Below are positions 47,666 to 55,115 of a stretch of 60,736 bases of DNA, piece by piece. Made by a program: the position numbers and the translations under genes. Position 1 is the first letter of the stretch. Each line of letters opens with the position of its first letter. This stretch comes from Frigidibacter sp. RF13 (GTDB lineage: Bacteria; Pseudomonadota; Alphaproteobacteria; Rhodobacterales; Rhodobacteraceae), in the NCBI RefSeq assembly GCF_026626305.1, contig NZ_JAPNUE010000015.1, positions 1-60,736 on the forward strand, in the 5' to 3' direction. Under the pieces are notes generated by a model, which was not told the DNA's origin, made no database searches, and worked only from the letters and a program-made list of their open reading frames with translations.

Positions 47666-48643
47666 TTACCCGCCTCCGATCAGGACGCCAGCGGCAAATA
47701 CCAGCGCGCCGCCGAGGACGACCTGAAAGGTGGCGCGCAGGAAGGGCGTGTCCATATAGCGGTTCTGGATCCAGACAATGGCCCAGAGTTCCACGAAGAC
47801 CACGGCGATCGCGATGGCGGTTGCCATCCAGAAGTCGGGGATGAGGTAGGGCAGGGCATGGCCGAGCCCGCCGAGCGTGGTCATCACGCCCGAGGCGAGG
47901 CCGCGCTTCCACGGCGCGCCCCGGCCCGAGAGGACGCCATCGTCATGGACCGCCTCGGTGAAGCCCATGGATATGCCCGCGCCGACCGAAGCGGCGAGAC
48001 CGACGAGCAGCGTCGTATGCGGGTCTTGCGTCGCGAAGGCAGTGGCGAATATCGGCGCGAGGGTGGAAACCGACCCGTCCATCAGACCGGCAAGGCCCGG
48101 CTGCACCCAGGTCAGAAGGAACTGCCTATGTGCTGCGCTGTCCTCTTCCGCCCGCGCCTCGCCGTCCAGATGGCGTTCGGTCAGATCGCCCGCCTTCGCC
48201 TCATGCCGCGCCTCGGCGGCGGCGAGGTCTCCCAGAAGCTTGCGGGTCGCGGCATCCTGGGTCTGCGCGGCGGCGCGGGCGTAAAAACTTGCGGCTTGCG
48301 CTTCCATCGCGGCGGCCTCAGACCGCATCCGGTCAAGCCCGAGATTCTCAATCAGCCAGACCGGTTTGCGGGCGTAAAAGCCCGCGACATGTTCACGGCG
48401 GATGAGCGGTATGACCTCGCCGAAGCGAGCGCGGTGGCGTTCGATCAGCCATTGGCGGTGGGTATCCTCCTCGACCGCCATCGCGTCGAAGACCTGGGCG
48501 GAGGCCGGATAGTCCTGCCTCAGCCGTTCGGCGTAAGTCCGATAGATGCGGGCATCATCTTCCTCGGACGAGATGGCGAGCGCGAGGATCTCCTGTTCGC
48601 TGAGGTCGGAGAAGCGCCGCCGCGTCGCAAGGCCCGGGATCAT
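47666..48643 (-). CDS. mbfA: Iron exporter MbfA (erythrin-VIT1 fusion)
   Basis: 325 aa. Residues ~1-160 are a ferritin-like (erythrin) domain with EExH-type ligands (ISSEEDDARIYRTYAERL, AVEEDTHRQWLIERH, AAAEARHEAKAGDL). Residues ~175-325 are a VIT1/CCC1 membrane domain (GLAGLMDGSVSTLAPIFATA, SMGFTEAVHDDGVLSGRG). MbfA pumps Fe(II) out of the cytosol and protects against peroxide plus iron. In other alphaproteobacteria it is repressed by Irr, and a matching palindrome lies just upstream of this start (48657-48673). Confidence 0.94.
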   Translation of the reverse strand: MIPGLATRRRFSDLSEQEILALAISSEEDDARIYRTYAERLRQDYPASAQVFDAMAVEEDTHRQWLIERHRARFGEVIPLIRREHVAGFYARKPVWLIENLGLDRMRSEAAAMEAQAASFYARAAAQTQDAATRKLLGDLAAAEARHEAKAGDLTERHLDGEARAEEDSAAHRQFLLTWVQPGLAGLMDGSVSTLAPIFATAFATQDPHTTLLVGLAASVGAGISMGFTEAVHDDGVLSGRGAPWKRGLASGVMTTLGGLGHALPYLIPDFWMATAIAIAVVFVELWAIVWIQNRYMDTPFLRATFQVVLGGALVFAAGVLIGGG

Positions 48644-48656
48644 GGATGCCTCCCTC

Positions 48657-48673
48657 TTTGGAATGATTCCAAG
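48657..48673. promoter_or_regulatory. Irr-type iron control element upstream of mbfA
   Basis: TTTGGAATGATTCCAAG is an inverted repeat (TTGGAAT / ATTCCAA) close to the known ICE pattern TTTAGAA-N3-TTCTAAA. It ends 13 nt before the mbfA start codon on the leftward strand, so a bound repressor would block transcription or initiation. Assignment to Irr is from motif and target, no irr gene is in the window. Confidence 0.7.
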
Positions 48674-48753
48674 CTAGGCGCCGAGATGTGCAAGCACAAG
48701 CCCGTGCCGATCAGGTCGTCAGTCTGCGGCGGGTTGCCGCAGATGGGCAAAAA

Positions 48754-48829
48754 TGAACTCATCAGTTCAGTTTTCGCTTGCATAAGTGAACTGGTGAGTT
48801 TAGATGAATTCACTGAACGAAACAGTTTA
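48754..48829. promoter_or_regulatory. Three TetR-like operator repeats
   Basis: TGAACTCATCAGTTCA (48754-48769) is a perfect palindrome with a 4-bp centre. TGAACTGGTGAGTTTA (48787-48802) and TGAACGAAACAGTTTA (48814-48829) are degenerate copies of equal length, starting 33 and 27 bp apart. They lie directly before the small secreted gene at 48843, with a TetR gene 340 nt downstream, as expected for an autoregulated TetR-controlled promoter. Confidence 0.65.
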
Positions 48830-48842
48830 CTTGGAGGGCATC

Positions 48843-49022
48843 ATGAGCCTTATCCGTACCGCCTCTGTCGCTATACTTCTCGGCCTCGCCGCCTTGCCGG
48901 CCACTGCCGGAGGTTTCAGCTTCGACATTCCGCGCCTCGACTTCCCGACCGATGCGGGCGTGACGCGCGGCTGTACCGGCCCAGCGACCCAGTCTGTGGG
49001 TTGCACCGGAGCCGAAGGCTGA
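48843..49022 (+). CDS. Small secreted protein, 59 aa
   Basis: ATG 48843 follows GGAGG at good spacing; an in-frame ATG at 48804 lies inside the operator region and is less likely. MSLIRTASVAILLGLAALPA plus TAGG is a typical Sec signal peptide, leaving about 35 mature residues with two cysteines (RGCTGPATQSVGCTGAEG) that could form a disulfide. No family recognised. Sits between TetR-like operators and the TetR gene, so may be controlled by it. Confidence 0.65.
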   Translation: MSLIRTASVAILLGLAALPATAGGFSFDIPRLDFPTDAGVTRGCTGPATQSVGCTGAEG

Positions 49023-49182
49023 CGGCGGTCAGCGAACGCTCCGCCGGTGCCACCACTCATCCCCCCTCTCCGGCGGAACAGGGGCGGGCCTCCGGCGGGG
49101 CCCGCCCTCTTGCCTTACTGCGCCGGTTCGCTTGCGGCAGGCCGACGCGAGGGGTTATGATCGGCTCCGGGGAGAGACCGAC

Positions 49183-49872
49183 GTGACAATCGAAGCCGCA
49201 GACACGCTCCGCAAGGGGCGCAAGTTCGACCAGGTGCTGGAAGGCGCCCGGAAAGTCTTTATGCGCGACGGGTTCGAGGGCGCGTCGGTCGATGATATCG
49301 CGCGCGAGGCGGGCGTTTCGAAGGCGACGCTCTACAGCTATTTCCCGGACAAGCGCATCCTCTTCGTCGAGATTGCCCGGCGCGAATGCAAGCGTCAGGC
49401 CGATGAGGCGGTGGAGTTGGTGGGCCTGACCCTGCCACCCGACTGCGTCCTGCCCGAGGCGGCGCGGCGGATCATCGACTTTTTCCTCTCGGACTTCGGT
49501 CGGCGGGTCTTTCGCATCTGCGTGGCCGAGACCGAACGATTTCCGGAGCTTGGCCAGCAGTTCTACGAAAGCGGCCCCGCGCTCGTCCGCGACCGGATCA
49601 GGGATTATCTGGACGGGTCGGTCGCGCGGGGCGAACTGGTGATCGAGGACACGCTCCTCGCGGCCGACCAGTTCGCCGAGCTGTGCAAGGCGGATATATT
49701 CCCCGCCGTCGTTTTCGGTGTGAAACGCACCTTTACCAAGGCCGACCGCGACCGCGTGGCCAAAGGCGCGGTCGAGATGTTTCTCGCGCGCTATGGCGTG
49801 CCGGGCGGGGCGGAAGGCCGGGGGGCTGCCTGCCCCCCGGACCCCGCGGGAGTATTTTCGGACAGAACGTGA
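49183..49872 (+). CDS. TetR-family transcriptional regulator
   Basis: 229 aa from GTG 49183, chosen because GGGGAGAG precedes it at correct spacing. The helix-turn-helix is clear (GASVDDIAREAGVSKATLYS, YFPDKRILFVEIARRECKRQ); the C-terminal ligand domain has a TetR_C form (ETERFPELGQQFYESGPALV). It is probably the repressor acting at 48754-48829. The final ~22 residues (GVPGGAEGRGAACPPDPAG onward) are encoded by the terminator hairpin and its shared tail, so the natural C-terminus reads into a repeat. Confidence 0.9.
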   Translation: MTIEAADTLRKGRKFDQVLEGARKVFMRDGFEGASVDDIAREAGVSKATLYSYFPDKRILFVEIARRECKRQADEAVELVGLTLPPDCVLPEAARRIIDFFLSDFGRRVFRICVAETERFPELGQQFYESGPALVRDRIRDYLDGSVARGELVIEDTLLAADQFAELCKADIFPAVVFGVKRTFTKADRDRVAKGAVEMFLARYGVPGGAEGRGAACPPDPAGVFSDRT

Positions 49873-49874
49873 AG
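49818..49874. terminator. Hairpin and shared 27-bp tail at the TetR-ribH junction
   Basis: CCGGGGGGC (49818-49826) pairs with GCCCCCCGG (49832-49840); the tail at 49848-49874 (GGGAGTATTTTCGGACAGAA...) repeats that at 41074-41100. It overlaps the last codons of the TetR gene and separates it from convergent ribH. Confidence 0.65.
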
Positions 49875-49887
49875 CAGACACAGGTGC

Positions 49888-50328
49888 TCAGGCGGCGCGC
49901 AGGTCCGATCTGAGGCCGGTAATAGCGCGCGCGGCGCGCGCTGCTTCGCGACCCTTTTCGACGAAATGAGCGGTGAAGAAGGCCCGGTGCGCCGCGGTTT
50001 CCTGATAGTTGTGCGGGGTCAGTACCACGGACAGGACTGGAACCCCCGCTTCCATCTGCGCCCGCATCAGCGCCCCCACCACGGCCTCGGCGACGAACTC
50101 ATGGCGGTAAATGCCACCGTCGACCACGAAGGCGGCGCAGATGATGGCAGAGTAGCGCCCGGTCGCGGCGAGGTCGCGGGCGAGAAGCGGCAGTTCGAAG
50201 GCGCCGGGGACATCGAAGACATCGATCAGAACGGCGCCGATTTCGGCGGCGAAGCCCTCGAGCGCGCAGTCGACGATATCGGCGTGCCAGTTGGCCTTGA
50301 GGAAGGCGTAACGGGTGGGTGTCATCAT
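49888..50328 (-). CDS. ribH: 6,7-dimethyl-8-ribityllumazine synthase, RibH2 type
   Basis: 146 aa. Condenses 5-amino-6-ribitylaminouracil with 3,4-dihydroxy-2-butanone 4-phosphate in riboflavin synthesis. VPGAFELPLLARDLAATG and the C-terminal VLTPHNYQETAAHRAFFTAH (with PHNYxxxxxH) mark the type II, decameric form found in alphaproteobacteria. Preceded by an FMN riboswitch, so it is shut down when flavin is plentiful. No other rib genes are near, so it may be a stand-alone lumazine synthase supplementing a ribH in a rib operon. Confidence 0.95.
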   Translation of the reverse strand: MMTPTRYAFLKANWHADIVDCALEGFAAEIGAVLIDVFDVPGAFELPLLARDLAATGRYSAIICAAFVVDGGIYRHEFVAEAVVGALMRAQMEAGVPVLSVVLTPHNYQETAAHRAFFTAHFVEKGREAARAARAITGLRSDLRAA

Positions 50329-50403
50329 GATCTCCTTTCAAAGCGACACTGTCACCCAAGGCGATCACGAAGCATGGCCACGGCTGTGCGCCGTTTCCCT
50401 GCT

Positions 50404-50545
50404 CGTTCTCTTTCATCCGGACTGTAACCGTCGGCTCCGGCCTCGCACCGGATCTGCTGACCCCCGGACCGAAATCCGGGGCGCTCGCGGGCTCGGCGCC
50501 GGGGCGCCATACCGCCGGTGGGGAATTTCGCCCCGCCCTGAGAAC
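50404..50545 (-). promoter_or_regulatory. FMN riboswitch (RFN element)
   Basis: Read leftward, all conserved blocks are present: TTCTCAGGGCGGGGCGAAAT, TCCCCACCGGCGGT, AGCCCGCGAGCG, GGTCAGCAGATCCGGTGCGA, GCCGACGGTTACAGTCCGGA and TGAAAGAGAACG. It lies 76 nt upstream of ribH on the same strand and should reduce its expression when FMN binds. Confidence 0.96.
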
Positions 50546-50752
50546 AGGGCGAGAGTGCCCCGATGTTCGGGCAATGGCAAGCGTCTGAGGGCTGGGACGG
50601 AGAAAACGAGGTCGCGTGTTTCAAATTCGTTGTGTCGTACGAACTACAACCTATAAGTGTGTATTATGTGGGGTATCTGTCCTTGGTTTTCTTTGTCCTG
50701 ACCGCAGCAGCCGTCTGGCGGATCCCGCCTTTTGGCACAGAAAACCGTGCCG

Positions 50753-51469
50753 ATGCGCAGCAGACCGCCTTATTCAGCCAAAGAGATCATTCTCTCGCAT
50801 CTTCGAGCCGTCGCGCTCTTCGCCCCCCTGCGCTCTGACTATCTTGAGCGGCTCGCGGAGCGCGCGCTTCTGGTGCGCTACCGGCGCGGGCAGATCATTC
50901 ACACCGAAGGCGAACCGGTCAGGGGTCTTTCGATCGTTCTTGCGGGGATGATCGATGCAGTCCTGAGCGAAGCCGACGGTAGGCAGGCCTTCCTGTCGAG
51001 TCACGGTCCGGGCGCGGTGATCGGGCTCAGCGATCTTGCAGACGGAAGGGGCGGGTCGGCGACATTGCTTGCGGTCTGCGACTGTCAGGCGATCCGTCTG
51101 TCGGAGCGTGACAGCCGGGCGCTTCTGGTGCTTGATGTGATGCAGGCGGCGATCGCGCGCGAAGCGCGGGCGGAACTTGCGGCGTTGCGCGAGAACTTCC
51201 GGCGGCTGTCGCTTTACAGTCTTGAAAAGCGCCTCGCGTCCTATCTGAGGGACAGGGCGGAGGTATCGGACGGGCCGGAGGCACCGATACCGCTTCAGGA
51301 CAGTCAGCCGCGGATCGCGACGCTCGTTCATGCCAGCCGGACGCGGGTGAATATCACGCTGCAAAAATGGGCGAGCGAAGGCGAGATCACGCTGGAACGG
51401 GGCCGGGTGACGGTGACCCGCAGCGAGGCATTCTGGCGCCGCTACGATCTGGCCGGCACGAATGAGTGA
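50753..51469 (+). CDS. Crp/Fnr-family transcriptional regulator at the head of the R-body locus
   Basis: 238 aa from ATG 50753; a GTG at 50747 and a TTG at 50732 are alternatives and no start has a strong ribosome site. N-terminal cyclic-nucleotide-binding fold (RYRRGQIIHTEGEPVRGLSI, AVLSEADGRQAFLSSHGPGAVIG); C-terminal winged helix of Crp type (IATLVHASRTRVNITLQKWA, SEGEITLERGRVTV). No Fnr-type N-terminal cysteine cluster, so not an oxygen sensor of that kind. It is immediately followed by the sigma-like gene and the reb genes; a Crp/Fnr-type activator controls reb genes in Azorhizobium as far as I recall, which fits. Confidence 0.85.
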   Translation: MRSRPPYSAKEIILSHLRAVALFAPLRSDYLERLAERALLVRYRRGQIIHTEGEPVRGLSIVLAGMIDAVLSEADGRQAFLSSHGPGAVIGLSDLADGRGGSATLLAVCDCQAIRLSERDSRALLVLDVMQAAIAREARAELAALRENFRRLSLYSLEKRLASYLRDRAEVSDGPEAPIPLQDSQPRIATLVHASRTRVNITLQKWASEGEITLERGRVTVTRSEAFWRRYDLAGTNE

Positions 51470-51474
51470 CAACT

Positions 51475-51488
51475 GTTACGCGAGTAAC
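51475..51488. promoter_or_regulatory. GTTAC-N4-GTAAC inverted repeat before the sigma-like gene
   Basis: GTTACGCGAGTAAC is a palindrome with the N4-spaced half-site geometry used by Fnr/Dnr-type proteins. It lies 5 nt after the Crp/Fnr stop and 51 nt before the sigma-factor gene, so it is a candidate site for that regulator. A separate imperfect inverted repeat (GTTGTGTCGTACGAACTACA...) at 50629-50650 precedes the Crp/Fnr gene itself. Confidence 0.45.
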
Positions 51489-51538
51489 TGATCGCCGAAG
51501 CAACTGGTGCCAGCTTCCCCGAAACGAGGGAGGATAGC

Positions 51539-52156
51539 ATGAGCCAGATGGCACCGTTCGGTGGCGGCGACCCGGCCGAGGAGATCGCGGCGCTCTGGCG
51601 ATATGCCTATGCACCACTCCAGCGGCGCGCGCGGCGGCTCGCGCGGGGCGACCGAGATCTGGCCGAGGCGCTTCTGTCGCGCACGCTCCTCAAGCTGATC
51701 GAATATGTCCGCCGGACAGAGCGCCCTGTCGGCAATGCCGAGGCCCTGTTCCACACCGCGCTTGGCCATGTGGCGCGGGATCATTGGCGCGGTCTCGCCC
51801 TGCGTGGCGCGCCCTCCGATCTGTTGCCCGAGGATATCGCAGGCGACGAGGATATCGAACGCCGCCTTGCCGCGCGCGAGGTACTTGCCCGCCTTGCACT
51901 GGCGCTTGCCGCGCTGCCCTCGGCGCTGTCGGCGCCGCTCAGTGCCCGCGTCTTCGACGAAGAGCCGTACAGCGGCATAGCGCGGCGCCTTTCGATCAGC
52001 GAGGCCTGCGCGCGCAAGCGTGTGCAGGAAGCCCGAGACCGGCTGCGGCGCGCGCTCGTCGAAGAAAAATCCGCCCCGCGCCCTCACAGGCCCGCCGCTC
52101 GCGCGTCTTCATTGGTGAAGGCGCTTGTGCAGTCAGACCTAACACCAGCCGAATGA
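51539..52156 (+). CDS. Sigma-70-like (ECF-type) factor of the R-body locus
   Basis: 205 aa; ATG follows GGAGG. Region-2-like part at residues ~15-90 (YAYAPLQRRARRLARGDRDL, SRTLLKLIEYVRRTERPVGN) and region-4-like helix-turn-helix at ~130-180 (YSGIARRLSISEACARKRVQ EARDRLRR). The middle is acidic. It lacks an adjacent anti-sigma gene. Followed 10 nt later by the first RebB gene, so it probably drives its own operon. Sigma-like regulators are commonly linked to reb loci. Diverged from the main ECF groups, so a sigma role is likely but not certain. Confidence 0.75.
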   Translation: MSQMAPFGGGDPAEEIAALWRYAYAPLQRRARRLARGDRDLAEALLSRTLLKLIEYVRRTERPVGNAEALFHTALGHVARDHWRGLALRGAPSDLLPEDIAGDEDIERRLAAREVLARLALALAALPSALSAPLSARVFDEEPYSGIARRLSISEACARKRVQEARDRLRRALVEEKSAPRPHRPAARASSLVKALVQSDLTPAE

Positions 52157-52166
52157 TGGACCGCAG

Positions 52167-52463
52167 ATGAACCAGACCCCCGTGAACAGTCAGATTACCG
52201 ACGCCGTCACCCAGTCGAACGTCAATGTAGTTGCAAGCGCGCCTGCGCAATCTCTGGGCATGCTCTACCAGATGGCGACGCATGCCGCGGGTTTGTCGAT
52301 GCAGAACGCGGTGCAGAGCCAGCAGAACCTCAACCAGATCGGCAATGCCGTCGTCGCGACGGCGGTGCGCGAGATCCTCGCGATTCCGACGACACCGGGC
52401 GGGGGCGGCGGGGGTGGATCAGGTGGCGGCTCGGGCGTCACGCCGCACACGCCAAAATCGTGA
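52167..52463 (+). CDS. RebB-family R-body protein with glycine-rich tail
   Basis: 98 aa. TPVNSQITDAVTQSNVNVVA is the RebB ('killing trait') signature shared with the three proteins at 55803-56885; MLYQMATHAAGLSMQNAVQSQ QNL is the second half of the domain. Unlike them it ends in a Gly-rich run (GGGGGGGSGGGSG) instead of the LYSLDTTA...LNAFK tail. R-bodies are coiled protein ribbons that unroll with force and puncture membranes. Starts 10 nt after the sigma-like gene. Confidence 0.88.
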   Translation: MNQTPVNSQITDAVTQSNVNVVASAPAQSLGMLYQMATHAAGLSMQNAVQSQQNLNQIGNAVVATAVREILAIPTTPGGGGGGGSGGGSGVTPHTPKS

Positions 52464-52476
52464 CCGGGCATGAGCG

Positions 52477-53340
52477 ATGCTTGGCGCGCTGAAGAACATG
52501 GTCCTCTCGCGCCTCGGCGGCGCGACAGGCGGAGGAGCGGCGAAGGATGCCGGTGCGCTCGCCTCTGCGTTCGACCGGGTCGAGACCGACCTTCTGTCGG
52601 ATGCGGCGGGCCGGGCGGAAAGCGCGGTCGCCGCAGTGGCCACGAAGGCCGAGGGCAGGATCGCGGGCGCGGAGAAGGCGGTCGAATTCGCCTCGCGCCG
52701 GGCGGTGGCACGGGCGGCGCAGGACGCCGCGGCGCTGGAGAAACGGATCGGAGGAACGGGCATGGCCATGGCTGACGCACCGACATCGCCCTTGCAGAAA
52801 TACCGCGCCTTGACGCTGGCGCTGAAGGCGCCCGGCGCTGGCCCCGAAGCTGGCCCCGAAGCTGGCCCCGGTGCCGGGCCGATCACTGCCCCCGGCGCGC
52901 CGGGGGCGGGTACGCCCCCGGTGATGCCGGGCGGTGACGACAGCAGCGACACCTCGGCGATGAATGACGAGACGGTGCAGTCGGTCCAGTTCGGCAACCG
53001 CGAAGTGACCGCCTATGCGCCCACGGTGATCGTCACGCCGCCCGATCAGATGATCGGCCAGGCCGCAGGCCTCGCGGCCCAGTCGGCGGCGGCCTATTTC
53101 GACGGGATGACCAAGCTCGTTATGGCGAGCCAGTCGGTGATCTTGCGCAAGCTGACCGAGGATATCGCCTCGGGCAACGAGGCAAGCGCGGTCGAGGACG
53201 GGCTCGCCATCGCCGGGACGGAATTGCTGCTGGCGGGCGCCATGGCCGTCGCCGCCGCGGGCGGCGCGATGGAGGCCGCCTCGGCCGGGTTCGCCATCAA
53301 ACAGATCACCGAAAGCATCGCCAGCCGGACCGGGCGCTAG
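52477..53340 (+). CDS. Unknown protein with RebB-like C-terminal region, 287 aa
   Basis: Unrecognised as a whole. N-terminus ~1-95 is Ala-rich helix (AAGRAESAVAAVATKAEGRI), then a Gly/Pro linker of GPEA-type repeats near residues 118-150 made by tandem copies of GCTGGCCCCGAA at DNA level. The C-terminal ~120 residues (PPDQMIGQAAGLAAQSAAAY, FDGMTKLVMASQSVI) resemble RebB in spacing, with an Ala-rich hydrophobic end. It could be a modified R-body subunit or assembly factor. Starts 13 nt after the RebB stop. Confidence 0.7.
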   Translation: MLGALKNMVLSRLGGATGGGAAKDAGALASAFDRVETDLLSDAAGRAESAVAAVATKAEGRIAGAEKAVEFASRRAVARAAQDAAALEKRIGGTGMAMADAPTSPLQKYRALTLALKAPGAGPEAGPEAGPGAGPITAPGAPGAGTPPVMPGGDDSSDTSAMNDETVQSVQFGNREVTAYAPTVIVTPPDQMIGQAAGLAAQSAAAYFDGMTKLVMASQSVILRKLTEDIASGNEASAVEDGLAIAGTELLLAGAMAVAAAGGAMEAASAGFAIKQITESIASRTGR

Positions 53341-53359
53341 GCGGACAGAGGAGAAGAGC

Positions 53360-54757
53360 ATGACATTCGTCGCACAGGTCGATCAGGTCCAGTGGTTCGT
53401 CGGCCCCCAGGTCGAGGCCCAGAAATCGAAAGTTAAGCAGGTGGACGAGGCCTACTGCATCCGCCTTCTCGACCTCGCGCTGTCGCAGGGCGGGCCACTT
53501 GATCGCCATGCAAGGCTTGCGCAGCGGCTTTGCGACGAGGCGCGCCGGATCGTCGCCGGTCAGCAGATCGAGCACCCGATCACCTTCTCAGGCGAATCCG
53601 TCTGGACGGGATACCGGGCGGACGATCCGTTGGACGGCGCCAGCAACAACATCCGCATGCTTGCCGAGTTGCGACTGCTTCGGGAAAATACCGTGATCAA
53701 CCCCCTGGGGTTCGGCGATATACTGAGGGCTTTCGCCGACCGGTTCGGCGAGGCGCCCGACAGCCCGCACACCACGCCGATCAAGGCCCTTCTGCGATCG
53801 CTTCAGAACCGCCAGGCGTTCAACAAGACGACGAACCGCATTCGCATCAAGCGGCGTGACATTCTCAATCCGATCCCGCCGGTCGGTATCACCCAGTGGT
53901 ACCTTCCCAACGATGACGTGCTTGGCACCATCGACCGGGCGCTTGGATATTATGAGACCGGGGATATTTCGGGCTCGGCCACGGATGCGCTGGGAGTCCT
54001 CGCCATGCTCGACTCGATCGACGAGCACGGGGCGATCGGTGCAGTGGACACGATCCGCGACCGGATCGTCGCCCTCATGAACGACGGGCGGGCTTTTGCT
54101 GCCTTTGCCGGAATGGTCGCCCAGCTGCATCACTCGATGCCCGAAACCATGATGGCGCTGAACCTCATGCCGCGACGGCTGCGCGCGCACGGGCCCTTGA
54201 TCGCGCAGATCTATTCGCCGTTCCTGACAAACGCCAATCTCGAACAGATCGCAGGGGTTTACGGGCAATGGCAACAGGCGCGGTGGAACGCGCTCGGCGG
54301 GGCAAACGTCCGCCCGGACGGGGAGATGCGCGCGCTCTTCGTGCTGCAGGACATCTTCCAGATGCCGAACATCCCCAGGGAGGAAAACGAGATCGCGATC
54401 GTCGTGCCCTTCCGGTTCGAGCACGGAGGCCAGCAACCAGATTCGACCAATCCGGTGATTTTCGGCGAGCCATTCTACAACGTCGTTGTCGCGCAGCTGA
54501 ACACCGCCAATCCAGGCCCCGCAATCACGCTGCAGAAACTGTCCAAGGCAATCTTCCAGCTGATTTTCCCGGGCAATTTCAATCCGGCCGTCGTCGCCCC
54601 GCGCTTCCCGCCGTCGGTTCAGGCCCGCGTTGAGGCCGCAATGCAACTACCGCGCAACGCGCTTGTGGATGCCGATAGCTACGAGCGGCTGGTCGCGCCT
54701 TTTCTGGGCCTTGCCGGATACGGCCGGGTCGAACCGGCCGAAATCGCCAATGCCTGA
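53360..54757 (+). CDS. Unknown 465-aa protein of the R-body locus
   Basis: Unrecognised. Soluble, no signal peptide or membrane segment, balanced composition with helical segments in the middle (DVLGTIDRALGYYETGD, ADRFGEAPDSPHTTPIKALL) and a proline-rich, aromatic C-terminal half (FEHGGQQPDSTNPVIFGEPF). AGGAGAAGAG precedes ATG 53360. Position between RebB-like genes and tight spacing suggest a function in R-body assembly or regulation. It is too large to be a typical Reb structural protein. Confidence 0.8.
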   Translation: MTFVAQVDQVQWFVGPQVEAQKSKVKQVDEAYCIRLLDLALSQGGPLDRHARLAQRLCDEARRIVAGQQIEHPITFSGESVWTGYRADDPLDGASNNIRMLAELRLLRENTVINPLGFGDILRAFADRFGEAPDSPHTTPIKALLRSLQNRQAFNKTTNRIRIKRRDILNPIPPVGITQWYLPNDDVLGTIDRALGYYETGDISGSATDALGVLAMLDSIDEHGAIGAVDTIRDRIVALMNDGRAFAAFAGMVAQLHHSMPETMMALNLMPRRLRAHGPLIAQIYSPFLTNANLEQIAGVYGQWQQARWNALGGANVRPDGEMRALFVLQDIFQMPNIPREENEIAIVVPFRFEHGGQQPDSTNPVIFGEPFYNVVVAQLNTANPGPAITLQKLSKAIFQLIFPGNFNPAVVAPRFPPSVQARVEAAMQLPRNALVDADSYERLVAPFLGLAGYGRVEPAEIANA

Positions 54758-54785
54758 CCAATCCCGCCACGACACGGAGGCCCCA

Positions 54786-55115
54786 ATGCTGAACGATATC
54801 GAACATCTCCGCGACCGCACGTCGGCGCTGCTGAGCCAGGTCCTCGCAGACTGGAGCCAGTTTCTGATCGAATGCGAGGACGTGAGCCTGCCGCCGATCG
54901 ACCGGCTCGCGTCCGACCTGACGGCGGCACGCGACGCGCTTGGCCGCGCCTGGCGCGCGGCGGCCGAGGTCGAGGCCCGGCGCGAGTTTTTTGAGGAGCG
55001 CATCAGTGAAACCGTGCGTGAAGGCGGTACCGAGCGCCGCGTCACCGTCGATTTCGAGGAACGCCCGCTGGATCGGCCCCTGAGGCCCGGCCCGAAGAAG
55101 AGCGAGCGGAAATGA
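54786..55115 (+). CDS. Unknown 109-aa protein of the R-body locus
   Basis: ATG 54786 is preceded by GGAGG at correct spacing (a longer frame starting at 54630 overlaps the previous gene and is rejected). Helical, highly charged, with a coiled-coil-like middle (ASDLTAARDALGRAWRAAAE) and a basic end (LRPGPKKSERK). No family recognised. Its stop overlaps the next start by 4 nt, so the two proteins are probably made together. Confidence 0.75.
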   Translation: MLNDIEHLRDRTSALLSQVLADWSQFLIECEDVSLPPIDRLASDLTAARDALGRAWRAAAEVEARREFFEERISETVREGGTERRVTVDFEERPLDRPLRPGPKKSERK

